From: Actinocatenispora comari | GTDB taxonomy: Bacteria > Actinomycetota > Actinomycetes > Mycobacteriales > Micromonosporaceae | DNA length: 64,000 nt | Reading direction: 5' to 3' | NCBI RefSeq assembly: GCF_017312725.1 | Contig: NZ_BOPO01000113.1 | Location: 62,001-126,000, forward strand | In this document: piece after piece, positions 1 through 7,374 of the stretch | Layout of the letters: each line of letters starts with the position of its first letter | Numbering within the stretch: the stretch's first letter is position 1 | Position numbers and translations under genes: made by a program | Notes under the pieces: model-generated | What the model saw: the letters and a program-made list of their open reading frames with translations, nothing else | What the model was told of the DNA's origin: nothing | Database searches by the model: none

Positions 1-2
1 TC

Positions 3-275
3 GTGTTCGCTCCGCCGGTCGGTGGTCGACGGTGCAACGTGCACCTGCGTGCCGAGCACGCCCCGAACGCACGCTTCGCGCTGCTGTTCCGCGACTACCT
101 GCGCGCCGACGACGAGGCCCGGCGGCACTGGGCGGCGTTCAAACGCAGGCTCGCGGACAGCGTGCCGGACCTGAACGACTACGGGCAGATCAAGGTGCCG
201 GCGACGGGGATCCTCATGCAGGCAGCCGAACGCTGGGCCGCCGACACCGGTTGGCGCCCCTCCCCCACGGCCTGA
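3..275 (+). CDS. GrpB-family (UPF0157) protein, C-terminal part
   Basis: The visible 90 residues match the C-terminal half of the GrpB/UPF0157 nucleotidyltransferase-fold family. They contain an NVHLRAEHAP segment, then FRDYLRADDEARRHWAAFKR and a Tyr/Lys-containing tail, as in the GrpB domain also fused to some CoaE proteins. The family is usually about 170-200 residues, so the N-terminus lies upstream of the window and the GTG at position 3 is probably internal. Function is poorly defined; a nucleotidyltransferase-like fold is known for the family, but no substrate can be read here. The next gene starts 47 bases downstream on the same strand. Confidence 0.75.
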   Translation: MFAPPVGGRRCNVHLRAEHAPNARFALLFRDYLRADDEARRHWAAFKRRLADSVPDLNDYGQIKVPATGILMQAAERWAADTGWRPSPTA

Positions 276-322
276 CGTCGAGTGCCCGCCCGCGAACGGA
301 ATCGGGCTGCTACGGTCGCGCG

Positions 323-1183
323 GTGAGCGGGAACGGGCGGCGCCGGCTCGGCGTCATGTACGACCGGGATCGCGCGCCGGAGGGCCTGCCGGCGTTCGCC
401 CGGGCGCTGGAGGAACTGCCGGTCGACGACCTGTGGGTGGTCGAGGACCTGGGCTGGGCCGGCGGCGCCACCTCCGCGGCGATCGCGCTGGGTGCCACCG
501 AACGGCTGCACGTCGGATACGGCATCGCGCCGGCACCGCTGCGCAACCCGGTGCTGCTGGCGATGGAGCTGGCCACCCTGGCCCGGGTGTACCCGGGGCG
601 GCTGACCGCCGGCATCGGCCACGGCGTACCGGGGTGGATGGACCGGGTCGGCGCCGGCACGCCGCACAAGCTGGCGCTGCTGGGCGAGACCATCACCGCG
701 GTCCGCACCCTGCTGCGTGGCGAGGCGCTGACCCTGCACGGCACGGTGATCCACGTCGACGGGGTCACCCTGGTGCATCCGCCGTCCGTGGTGCCGCCGG
801 TGGTCGCCGGCGTCGTCGGGCCGCGCTCGCTGGCGCTGGCCGGCCGGGTCGCCGACGGCACGATCCTGCCCGAAGGCATCGGCCCGCACGGGGTGGCCGC
901 CTCCCGCGCCCGGATCGACGCACCCGGCCCGCACCAGCTGACCGTCTTCACCTACCTGGCGCCCGACCCCGACTCCTTCGCGTTCCGCGCGCTGGTCACC
1001 GAGCAGGCGAGCTGGCTCGGCGTGCCGGAACCCGAGCTCTTCGCCGCGGCCGGCTCGCCCGACGTCGCCGCCGATCGGGTCCGCGCACTGTGGGACGCCG
1101 GCGTCGACACCGTCGCCGTACGCCCGCTGTCCGCCGACCCGCTCGCCGAGATCGACGCCCTCACCGCCGCCCTGGCCCGCTGA
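323..1183 (+). CDS. LLM-class (luciferase-like) flavin/F420 oxidoreductase
   Basis: A protein of about 286 residues with the bacterial-luciferase-like TIM-barrel pattern. It opens with RRLGVMYDRD, followed by WVVEDLGWAGG, a central GIGHGVPGWM motif, and VAGVVGPRSLALAGRVADG near the flavin/F420 phosphate-binding region. I chose the GTG at 323 because family proteins begin just before the first beta strand (LGVMYDRD); upstream reading in this frame is Arg-rich shadow sequence. It is expected to be a cytosolic redox enzyme using FMN or F420. The substrate is unknown. It is convergent with the SDR gene downstream. Confidence 0.8.
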   Translation: MSGNGRRRLGVMYDRDRAPEGLPAFARALEELPVDDLWVVEDLGWAGGATSAAIALGATERLHVGYGIAPAPLRNPVLLAMELATLARVYPGRLTAGIGHGVPGWMDRVGAGTPHKLALLGETITAVRTLLRGEALTLHGTVIHVDGVTLVHPPSVVPPVVAGVVGPRSLALAGRVADGTILPEGIGPHGVAASRARIDAPGPHQLTVFTYLAPDPDSFAFRALVTEQASWLGVPEPELFAAAGSPDVAADRVRALWDAGVDTVAVRPLSADPLAEIDALTAALAR

Positions 1184-1388
1184 CGCGGTCACGGTTGCCG
1201 TCTCGGCTCGCCGGCGGCGGCCCGGCAGCCGGTGGAACCGGCGGGCCGGCACCGGCGATCGGCCTCGACCTGCCCCGCGGCCAGCGGAAGTGCCTCGGAA
1301 CGCCGCGCCGTACCGGCAGTCCCGGTGCGGGGACCGGTGCAGCGCAGTGCGCTGGCCGGCGGCACCGAGAGGTGGTTCGGCGCTCGGA

Positions 1389-2150
1389 TCACAGGGCGGA
1401 TCCGCCGGTGGCGTCGAGGACCTGCCCGGTCACCCAGCGCGCGTCGTCGCCGACGACGAACGCGACCACGTCGGCGATGTCGTCCGGCTGACCGACCCGG
1501 CCGAACGCCGAGAAGTCCGCCGCCCACCGGGCGCGCTCCGGGTCGGCCAGCCAGGGGTTCACGTCGGTCTCGACGATGCCGGGCGACACCGCGTTCACGG
1601 TGATGCCGCGAGGCCCGAGCTGCTTGGCAAGGTTGTGGCTGAACGCTTCCACGGCACCCTTCGTCGCCGCGTACCCGATGATGTCGGGCAGCGCGATCCG
1701 GGTCACCCCGGACGAGATGTTGACGATCCGACCGCCGTCCCGCAGCCGCGACAGCGCCTGCTGGACCAGGAACATCGGCGCCTTCACGTTGACCGCGAAC
1801 AGCGTGTCGAAGCCCGCCGGGGTCAGCCCGGCAAGGTCGTCGCTGGTGCCGATCGCCGCGTTGTTGACGAGGATGTCGAGGCCGCCACGCGGGTCGTACT
1901 CGGTGATCGCGGTGTCGAAGCCGGCGAGCAGCGTGTCGACGTCACCGGGCACGCCCAGTTCGGCGCGGACGCCGAACGCGACGCCGCCGCGCTCCCGGAT
2001 CCCGGTCACCACCTCGTGGGCGGCCGTCACACCGCGGTGGTAGTGCACGGCGACGACCGCACCGTCCGCCGCGAGCCGCTCCGCGATGGCTCGCCCGATG
2101 CCCCGGCTCGCCCCGGTGACCAACGCGGTCTTCCCGTCCAGTGCGCCCAT
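1389..2150 (-). CDS. SDR-family oxidoreductase
   Basis: A classical short-chain dehydrogenase of about 253 residues. It has the TGxxxGIG cofactor loop (TGASRGIG), the LVNNAAIG motif, catalytic Ser in VNISSG, the YAATK (YxxxK) catalytic pair, and the following PG motif (NAVSPGIVETD). The ATG at 2150 places MGALDGKTALVTG directly before the Rossmann fold, and GGAG lies a few bases upstream. It is divergent from a TetR gene, with twin palindromes between them, so TetR control is likely. The substrate is unknown; an NAD(P)-dependent carbonyl or alcohol reaction is inferred from family. Confidence 0.9.
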   Translation of the reverse strand: MGALDGKTALVTGASRGIGRAIAERLAADGAVVAVHYHRGVTAAHEVVTGIRERGGVAFGVRAELGVPGDVDTLLAGFDTAITEYDPRGGLDILVNNAAIGTSDDLAGLTPAGFDTLFAVNVKAPMFLVQQALSRLRDGGRIVNISSGVTRIALPDIIGYAATKGAVEAFSHNLAKQLGPRGITVNAVSPGIVETDVNPWLADPERARWAADFSAFGRVGQPDDIADVVAFVVGDDARWVTGQVLDATGGSAL

Positions 2151-2170
2151 GGCCGCCCACTCCAATTCTG

Positions 2171-2219
2171 TAGTGATCACTATGGATGAGTACCGTAGCA
2201 GATTTTTTAGCGATCGCTA
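2171..2219. promoter_or_regulatory. Twin TetR operator palindromes between SDR and tetR genes
   Basis: Two perfect 12-bp palindromes, TAGTGATCACTA (2171-2182) and TAGCGATCGCTA (2208-2219), share the pattern TAGYGATCRCTA and are each followed by T. Their starts are 37 bp apart. They lie in the AT-richer 81-bp gap between divergent SDR and TetR genes, where both promoters must be. Palindromes here are the expected layout for autoregulation plus control of the divergent enzyme. Confidence 0.8.
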
Positions 2220-2231
2220 TAGAGTGGATGG

Positions 2232-2840
2232 ATGGCAACGACGCGAGGACGGCCACGCAGCTTCGACCGTGACAGGGCGATCGGGGCAGCCAAGCAGTTG
2301 TTCTGGGAGCACGGGTACGAGGCGACCTCCATCGCCGCGCTCACCACGGCGATGGGCATCAAGCCGCCCAGCTTGTACGCCGCCTTCGGCGACAAGCGCG
2401 GGTTGTTCGAGGAGGTCGTCGCGGCCTACGGGGCGCACGAGGGCGCGGTCCTGCAGCGCGCGCTCGACTCCGCCGTACCGGTGCGCCCCGCGTTCGGCGC
2501 GATGCTGCACGCGCTGGCCGACGCCTACACGACACCCGGCCAACCGCGCGGTTGCCTCGTCATCAACGCCGCGAACTCCTGCGGCCCGGACAACCCGGAG
2601 GTGGCCGAGAACCTGCGCCGCCAGCGGTCAGCCAACCTCGACGTGTTCACCGCCCGCTTCGCCGCCGCGGTGCGCCGCGGCGAGCTGCCCGAGGACACCG
2701 ATCCCGGCGCCCTCGCCGGCTACTTCGCCGCCGTCGTCCAGGGCATGTCACAGCAAGCTCGGGACGGCGCGAGCACCGCCGACCTGCACGCCATCGCTGA
2801 CCTCGCCCTCACCACCCTCCCCGCCGAGCCGACCCGCTGA
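2232..2840 (+). CDS. TetR/AcrR-family transcriptional regulator
   Basis: A 202-residue TetR-type repressor. The N-terminal helix-turn-helix (about residues 10-55) contains FDRDRAIGAAKQLFWEHGYE, then a recognition-helix region (IKPPSLYAAFGDKRGLF). The C-terminal helical ligand domain has a Cys pair region (CLVINAANSC). No clear Shine-Dalgarno precedes the ATG, and one 12-bp palindrome ends 12 bp upstream, so a near-leaderless transcript repressed at its own promoter is plausible. Partner: the divergent SDR gene. The ligand cannot be predicted. Confidence 0.88.
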   Translation: MATTRGRPRSFDRDRAIGAAKQLFWEHGYEATSIAALTTAMGIKPPSLYAAFGDKRGLFEEVVAAYGAHEGAVLQRALDSAVPVRPAFGAMLHALADAYTTPGQPRGCLVINAANSCGPDNPEVAENLRRQRSANLDVFTARFAAAVRRGELPEDTDPGALAGYFAAVVQGMSQQARDGASTADLHAIADLALTTLPAEPTR

Positions 2841-2979
2841 CCGGCCACCACGATCGACGACCCGGGCGAGCGGCCGGTGCCGCCCTGCCGGCCGGCACGC
2901 GGCCGACGAGCCGCGACGCGGACTCGGCAGCCTCGTGCCCGCCCTCGGCACCAGCCCAGCGCGGGCGGCACGACCGCGG

Positions 2980-3990
2980 TCAGCGCGGGTCGGTGGTAAG
3001 GATGGCGCCGACGGCGGTGCGCTGGTAGCGGACGTGGCGGCCGGCACGGTGCGCGGTGACCAGACCGGCGTCGCGCAGTATGGCAAGGTGCGCGGAGACC
3101 GACGAGACGGCCAGGCGCAGCCGCTCGGCGAGCGCCGTGGTGGTGGCCGGTTCGGTCAGGGCGGCGAGCACGGCGGCACGGTTCGGACCGAGCAGCCGGG
3201 CCAGCGCCGCCGGGGCGGCCGGCCCCGGCCGCCACAGTCCGTCGATGCCGCGGGCCGGGTAGATCACGGTCGGCTGCCACGGCGGGGCGAAGCCGCCGAT
3301 CGGCTCCGGCCAGCAGAACACGCTCGGCATCAGCAGCAGGCCGCGGCCGGCGAGTTCCTGCCGGCGCGGCGTGCCGTCCGCGGTCAGTACGGTCAGCGTG
3401 TCGTCGGCGAACCGCAGCCGGGGATGCAGGTCGGCGAACAGCGCCCGCAGCCCGCCGACCGCGAGGCGCCGCGCCCGGTAGGCGATGTCGGCCTCCAGCA
3501 GGGTACGGATCCGGGGCCAGTCCGGGGCGACCAGCGCGTGCCACGCCTGCTCGGTGACCACCGCCAGACGCCGGACCGCGGCGGCCGGGTCGGCGAGCAG
3601 CCGCCGCCCGGCCGCGCTCTCCTCGGCGCCCGGCGTGCTGTCCAGCGATCGCCGCAGTTCGGAGCGCGCCAGCTCCACGTCGGTGCGCGCGAGCCGGTCG
3701 AGCTCGTCGGCGAACGACGCCACCGTCGTGTACGGGGTCGTCGGCGGCGGGCCGAGGAAGTCCGGCGTGTAGCCGGGATCGGGCATCAGCAGCGACAGCT
3801 CGGTGAGGTCGAGGCCGCGGGCCGCGTCCCGGGCCCGCCGCAACCAGGGCAGATGGTAGGCGTGCCGCCGGGCGCGGCGCAGCGTCCGGACGGCCTCGTG
3901 CGTCTCGCACAGGGGTGACAGCGCGAACCGGCACCGCGCCAGGTCGTCCGCACCGAACCGGATCCGCAACGGCACGGCGGCTCCCCCCAT
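2980..3990 (-). CDS. ArsR-type winged-helix regulator with large N-terminal domain
   Basis: About 336 residues. The N-terminal ~250 residues (starting VPLRIRFGADDLARCRFA) match actinobacterial DUF5937-type ArsR regulators. The C-terminus carries the winged helix: LLGPNRAAVLAAL, TTTALAERLRLAVSSVSAHL (recognition helix) and DAGLVTAHRAGRHVRYQRT. I chose the ATG at 3990 because family proteins start just before LRIRF, and the longer start at 4050 would overlap the divergent gene. An inverted repeat sits immediately upstream, between this gene and the divergent MFS transporter, so it probably regulates both. The inducer is unknown. Confidence 0.82.
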   Translation of the reverse strand: MGGAAVPLRIRFGADDLARCRFALSPLCETHEAVRTLRRARRHAYHLPWLRRARDAARGLDLTELSLLMPDPGYTPDFLGPPPTTPYTTVASFADELDRLARTDVELARSELRRSLDSTPGAEESAAGRRLLADPAAAVRRLAVVTEQAWHALVAPDWPRIRTLLEADIAYRARRLAVGGLRALFADLHPRLRFADDTLTVLTADGTPRRQELAGRGLLLMPSVFCWPEPIGGFAPPWQPTVIYPARGIDGLWRPGPAAPAALARLLGPNRAAVLAALTEPATTTALAERLRLAVSSVSAHLAILRDAGLVTAHRAGRHVRYQRTAVGAILTTDPR

Positions 3991-3991
3991 C

Positions 3992-4009
3992 TTTCGGCTC
4001 CAGCCGAAA
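3992..4009. promoter_or_regulatory. Inverted repeat, candidate ArsR operator
   Basis: TTTCGGCTCCAGCCGAAA has perfect 8-bp arms around a 2-bp centre. It lies between the ArsR-type start (3990) and the MFS start (4049). Only 58 bp separate the two genes, so one bound dimer could block both promoters. Confidence 0.65.
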
Positions 4010-4048
4010 CAGTAGGTCGCGTCGCCGGCGCCGGGCACGCTGCCCGCC

Positions 4049-5287
4049 ATGTCGTCCGCGCGCAGTGCCGGCTACCGCTCCGTCTTCGCGGTACCGGAGT
4101 TCCGAGCGGTGTTCGCCGCGCACGTGCTGTCCATGCTCGGCGAGGTGCTCGCCGAGATCGCCCTGTCGGTCCTGGTGTACCGGCTGACCGGGTCACCGCT
4201 GCTCAGCGCGCTGAGCCTGGCCCTCGGACTCCTCCCGTACGCGCTCTGCGGCACCCTGCTGTCCTCGGTCGCCGACCGCTTCCCCACCCGCCGGGTACTG
4301 GTCGGCTGCGACCTGCTGTGCGCCGCGGGCGCCGCCGGCCTGGTCGTACCGGGCATGCCGGTCGCCGCGCTGCTGGTAATGCGCTGCCTGCTCGCCGCGG
4401 TGGCGCCGGTGTTCACCGGTACCCGGGCGGCGACGCTGACCGACATCCTCGGCACCGGCGACCGGTACGTGCTGGGCCGGTCGGTAATCCGGCTGGTGTC
4501 GCAGTCGGCGCAGCTGGCCGGGTTCGGGATCGGCGGGGTGCTGCTGCTCGCGGTGTCGCCGCGCGGGGTCCTCGCGGTCACCACGGCGACCTTCCTCGCC
4601 TCCGCACTCGTGCTGCGGCTCGGCACTCGGGCCCGGGCGGCGCGGACGACGGCGGGGCCGCTGCTGGGTTCCTCGCTGGGCGCGGTGCGGTGGCTGCTCG
4701 CCGACCGGCGGATCCGCTCGCTGCTGCTTCTCGCCTGGGTACCGCCGATGTTCGTGGTGGTCGGCGAGGCGCTGCTGACCCCGCTCGCCGCCGCCGCGCA
4801 CGCCTCGTCCGGCTGGCTCGGCCTGCTGATGTGCGGGATGCCGGTCGGCGCGGTGCTGGGCGAGACGCTCGCCGGCTCGCTGCTCGGGGCGCGCGGCCGG
4901 GCCCGGTTGATGGCGCCGGCCGCGCTGTGGGCGGCCGTGCCGTCGCTGGCGTACGCGTTCGATCCGCCGCTGTGGGTCTGCCTCGCCTGCCAGGTGGCCA
5001 CCGGGCTGGCCATCACCTACAGCCTCGGGCTGGACCGCCGGTTCCTCGCCGCGGTACCGGAGTCGTTGCGCGGCAGCGCGCTGACCCTGCTCACCGCCGG
5101 CCAGATGACCGCGCAGGGCCTCGCCATGACCGTGGCCGGCGCGGCCGCCGACGTGGTGCCGGTACCGACCGTGATCGCGGCCGGCGGAGTGCTCGGCGTG
5201 CTGCTCCTGCCGTTCGTGCTGTGGCAGGTGCACCTTGCCGACCGGGCCGGCACCGGCACACCGGTGCCGCTGGCCGGCCAGGCCTGA
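4049..5287 (+). CDS. MFS transporter
   Basis: A 412-residue integral membrane protein with about 10-12 hydrophobic segments. The major-facilitator signature is present: VADRFPTRRVLVGCDLL after TM2, an Arg-rich short cytosolic loop, and a central hydrophilic loop near ALVLRLGTRARAARTT. It resembles drug- or metabolite-efflux MFS proteins paired with ArsR-type regulators. The start at 4049 leaves 58 bp to the divergent regulator and little room for a leader. The substrate is unknown; export is inferred from the regulator pairing. Confidence 0.85.
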   Translation: MSSARSAGYRSVFAVPEFRAVFAAHVLSMLGEVLAEIALSVLVYRLTGSPLLSALSLALGLLPYALCGTLLSSVADRFPTRRVLVGCDLLCAAGAAGLVVPGMPVAALLVMRCLLAAVAPVFTGTRAATLTDILGTGDRYVLGRSVIRLVSQSAQLAGFGIGGVLLLAVSPRGVLAVTTATFLASALVLRLGTRARAARTTAGPLLGSSLGAVRWLLADRRIRSLLLLAWVPPMFVVVGEALLTPLAAAAHASSGWLGLLMCGMPVGAVLGETLAGSLLGARGRARLMAPAALWAAVPSLAYAFDPPLWVCLACQVATGLAITYSLGLDRRFLAAVPESLRGSALTLLTAGQMTAQGLAMTVAGAAADVVPVPTVIAAGGVLGVLLLPFVLWQVHLADRAGTGTPVPLAGQA

Positions 5288-5293
5288 CGCCGC

Positions 5294-5962
5294 TCAGCGG
5301 GTGGTGGCGAGGCGGCGCAGGTAGTCGACGTCGACCTCGGTGAGGCTGTCGACCAGGGTGACGCCGGCGATGCCGGACAGGTCGACCTCGCTGGGCACGC
5401 CGAGGACCACGCAGCCGGCGCCGCGGGCGCTCGCCAGGCCGGTCGGCGAGTCCTCGATCGCCACACAGTGCGCCGGGTCGGCGCCGAGCAGCTGCGCGGC
5501 GTGCCGGTACGGCGCCGGGTCCGGCTTGGTCTCGGGGATGTCGTCGCCGCAGACCACCGCGGTGAAGAAGTCGCGGCCGATGGTGGTGAGCGCCTTCTCC
5601 ACCAGGCGGCGTCGGGTCGCGGTGACCAGCGCCGCCGGTACGCCCGCGTCCCGCACCGCGGTGAGCAGGTCGCGCGCGCCCGGCTTCCAGACCAGGCCCT
5701 CCGCGAACAGCTCCCCCATCCGGTCCTCGAGCCAGCCGACGCTGCCGGTGGTGTCGTCCAGCGGCAGGCCGAGGTCCTCGTGCAGGATCACCATCGACCG
5801 GCTCATGTTGGTACCGACCATGTCGGCGCGGGCCCGGTCGGACAGCCGGCCGCCGAGCTTGTCGGCCAGTTCGTACAGGGCGATGGTCCACACCTTCTCG
5901 CTGTCGACGAGGGTCCCGTCCATGTCGAACAGCACGGCGGCGAGGTCGGTGGTCGTCTGCAT
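5294..5962 (-). CDS. HAD-superfamily phosphatase (beta-phosphoglucomutase-like)
   Basis: A 222-residue HAD hydrolase with all four motifs: LFDMDGTLVDSE (nucleophile Asp13, acid/base Asp15), LVTATRR (motif II Thr), ETKPDP (motif III Lys), and AIEDSPTGLASA (motif IV acids). An alpha-helical cap lies between motifs I and II, as in subfamily I phosphatases and phosphoglucomutases. It is convergent with the MFS gene, only 6 bp apart at the 3' ends. The specific sugar-phosphate or other substrate cannot be read from sequence. Confidence 0.88.
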   Translation of the reverse strand: MQTTTDLAAVLFDMDGTLVDSEKVWTIALYELADKLGGRLSDRARADMVGTNMSRSMVILHEDLGLPLDDTTGSVGWLEDRMGELFAEGLVWKPGARDLLTAVRDAGVPAALVTATRRRLVEKALTTIGRDFFTAVVCGDDIPETKPDPAPYRHAAQLLGADPAHCVAIEDSPTGLASARGAGCVVLGVPSEVDLSGIAGVTLVDSLTEVDVDYLRRLATTR

Positions 5963-6103
5963 GGTGTCGATCCTGCCGGTCGCGGTCGGGCACCGGCGCC
6001 CTCCGCCGCGTCCGGGTGGCGCGGCTCACCCCGAACCCAGCGTCCTAGGTAACTGCGCCGCTATTGAAGCCGGGCCGGCGCCGATCGACGTCGCCGGATC
6101 AGG

Positions 6104-6508
6104 TCAGTTGTCGAGGTACAGGCAGAAAGGGTGACCGGCCGGGTCGAGCAGCACGCGCACCGACTCCTGCGGCTGGAAGTCGGCCAGCCGCGCGCCGGAA
6201 CGTTGCGCCGCCTCCACCGCGACCGGCAGGTCGGACACCTCGAAGTCGAGGTGCAGCATCATCTGCTGGGCGTCGCCGGCGGGCGGCCACACCGGCGGGC
6301 GGTACTCCGGCGAGGTCTGGCAGGCCAGGTAGGCCACCCCGTCCGGCGGGCCGACGGTCGCGAACTCCGGCTCCGACGAGGCGACCCGCCAGCCGAGCAG
6401 GTCGGCGTAGAAGCGGGCCAACGCCGGGCCGTCCGGCGCGTCGAGCACCACACCCCAGTAGTCGTGCCTGCCCTCCCGCGGCCCGCTGCTCTCCACGCGT
6501 CCATCCAT
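6104..6508 (-). CDS. VOC-family (glyoxalase/bleomycin-resistance fold) protein
   Basis: A 134-residue protein with two beta-alpha-beta-beta-beta modules. The first is YWGVVLDAPDGPALARFYAD followed by LLGWRV; the second has LHLDFEVSDLPVAVEAAQRS and ends VLLDPAGHPFCLYLDN. The His in HLDFEV and the terminal DPAGHPFCL strand are typical of VOC proteins of the glyoxalase type common in actinobacteria. Its enzymatic role is unknown. It is divergent from the methyltransferase, 71 bp away. Confidence 0.85.
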   Translation of the reverse strand: MDGRVESSGPREGRHDYWGVVLDAPDGPALARFYADLLGWRVASSEPEFATVGPPDGVAYLACQTSPEYRPPVWPPAGDAQQMMLHLDFEVSDLPVAVEAAQRSGARLADFQPQESVRVLLDPAGHPFCLYLDN

Positions 6509-6579
6509 CGGGCCATGCGAGGCGGCGTCCCGGGCGAAACCCGGTTGGCGCCCGGCCGGGGGCGTGTTGTGCTGCTGCG

Positions 6580-7356
6580 ATGGACTGGGTGCGCGACTTC
6601 TACTCGACCACCGGGCGCTGGTGGGGCCCCGCCATCTCCGGCGTCGGCGACCGGGAACGTGGCCGCGCCGAACTGCTGGCGCAGGTCTGCGGCGCGGGGC
6701 CGTACCGGATCCTCGAACTCGGCGCCGGGTTCGGCAACACCGCCGCGGCCCTCGCCGAGCGCGGGCACGAGGTGACCGCGGTGGAGATCAGCGACCGGGC
6801 CGAGCAGGCGCAACGGTACGCCGGGCCGCGGCTTCGCGTGCTGCGCGACGACTTCTACACCGTCGAACTGCCCGGCGGCTACGACGTGGTGTGCTACTTC
6901 AACGGCTTCGGGATCGGTACCGACGCCGACCAGCGCCGGCTGCTGCGCCGCATCGCCGGCGAATGGCTGCGTCCGGGCGGTACCGCGCTGGTCGACGTGA
7001 TGAACCCGTTCGTCTGGGCGGGCTGGGCCGGCGACCGGGAACGCCGGGAAGCGGATCCTTCCCGCGGCTACGCGTACACGTTGGAGGAACGCACCGACTT
7101 CGACCCGGTGCACAGCCGCTACACCGACACGTGGTGGCAGGCCGACCGGCCGGACGAGGCGATCACCCAGGTCGGCCGGTGCTACAGCCCGGCCGACCTG
7201 ATCCTGCTGTTGGAGGGCACCGGCCTGGCGCTCGGACAGCTGCGCGTCGACGGCGAGGTGCTGGACCGGCACGCCGACCATGCCGGTCACCCGGCGCTGC
7301 TGCGCCGGGCGCACGAGTACCTGGCGGTGCTGCAGCACGGCGGTGGCGCCCCGTGA
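6580..7356 (+). CDS. Class I SAM-dependent methyltransferase
   Basis: 258 residues. Motif I is ILELGAGFGNTAAAL, followed by the acidic VTAVEIS loop, then YDVVCYFNGFGIG (post-motif II) and LRPGGTALVDVMNP (motif III). The ATG at 6580 gives MDWVRDFYSTTGRWWGPA, a natural start for small-molecule methyltransferases of this type; the open frame extends upstream but is antisense shadow of the VOC gene. It is convergent with metH. The substrate is not deducible. Confidence 0.85.
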   Translation: MDWVRDFYSTTGRWWGPAISGVGDRERGRAELLAQVCGAGPYRILELGAGFGNTAAALAERGHEVTAVEISDRAEQAQRYAGPRLRVLRDDFYTVELPGGYDVVCYFNGFGIGTDADQRRLLRRIAGEWLRPGGTALVDVMNPFVWAGWAGDRERREADPSRGYAYTLEERTDFDPVHSRYTDTWWQADRPDEAITQVGRCYSPADLILLLEGTGLALGQLRVDGEVLDRHADHAGHPALLRRAHEYLAVLQHGGGAP

Positions 7357-7374
7357 CGGCGCGCCACCGGGCGG

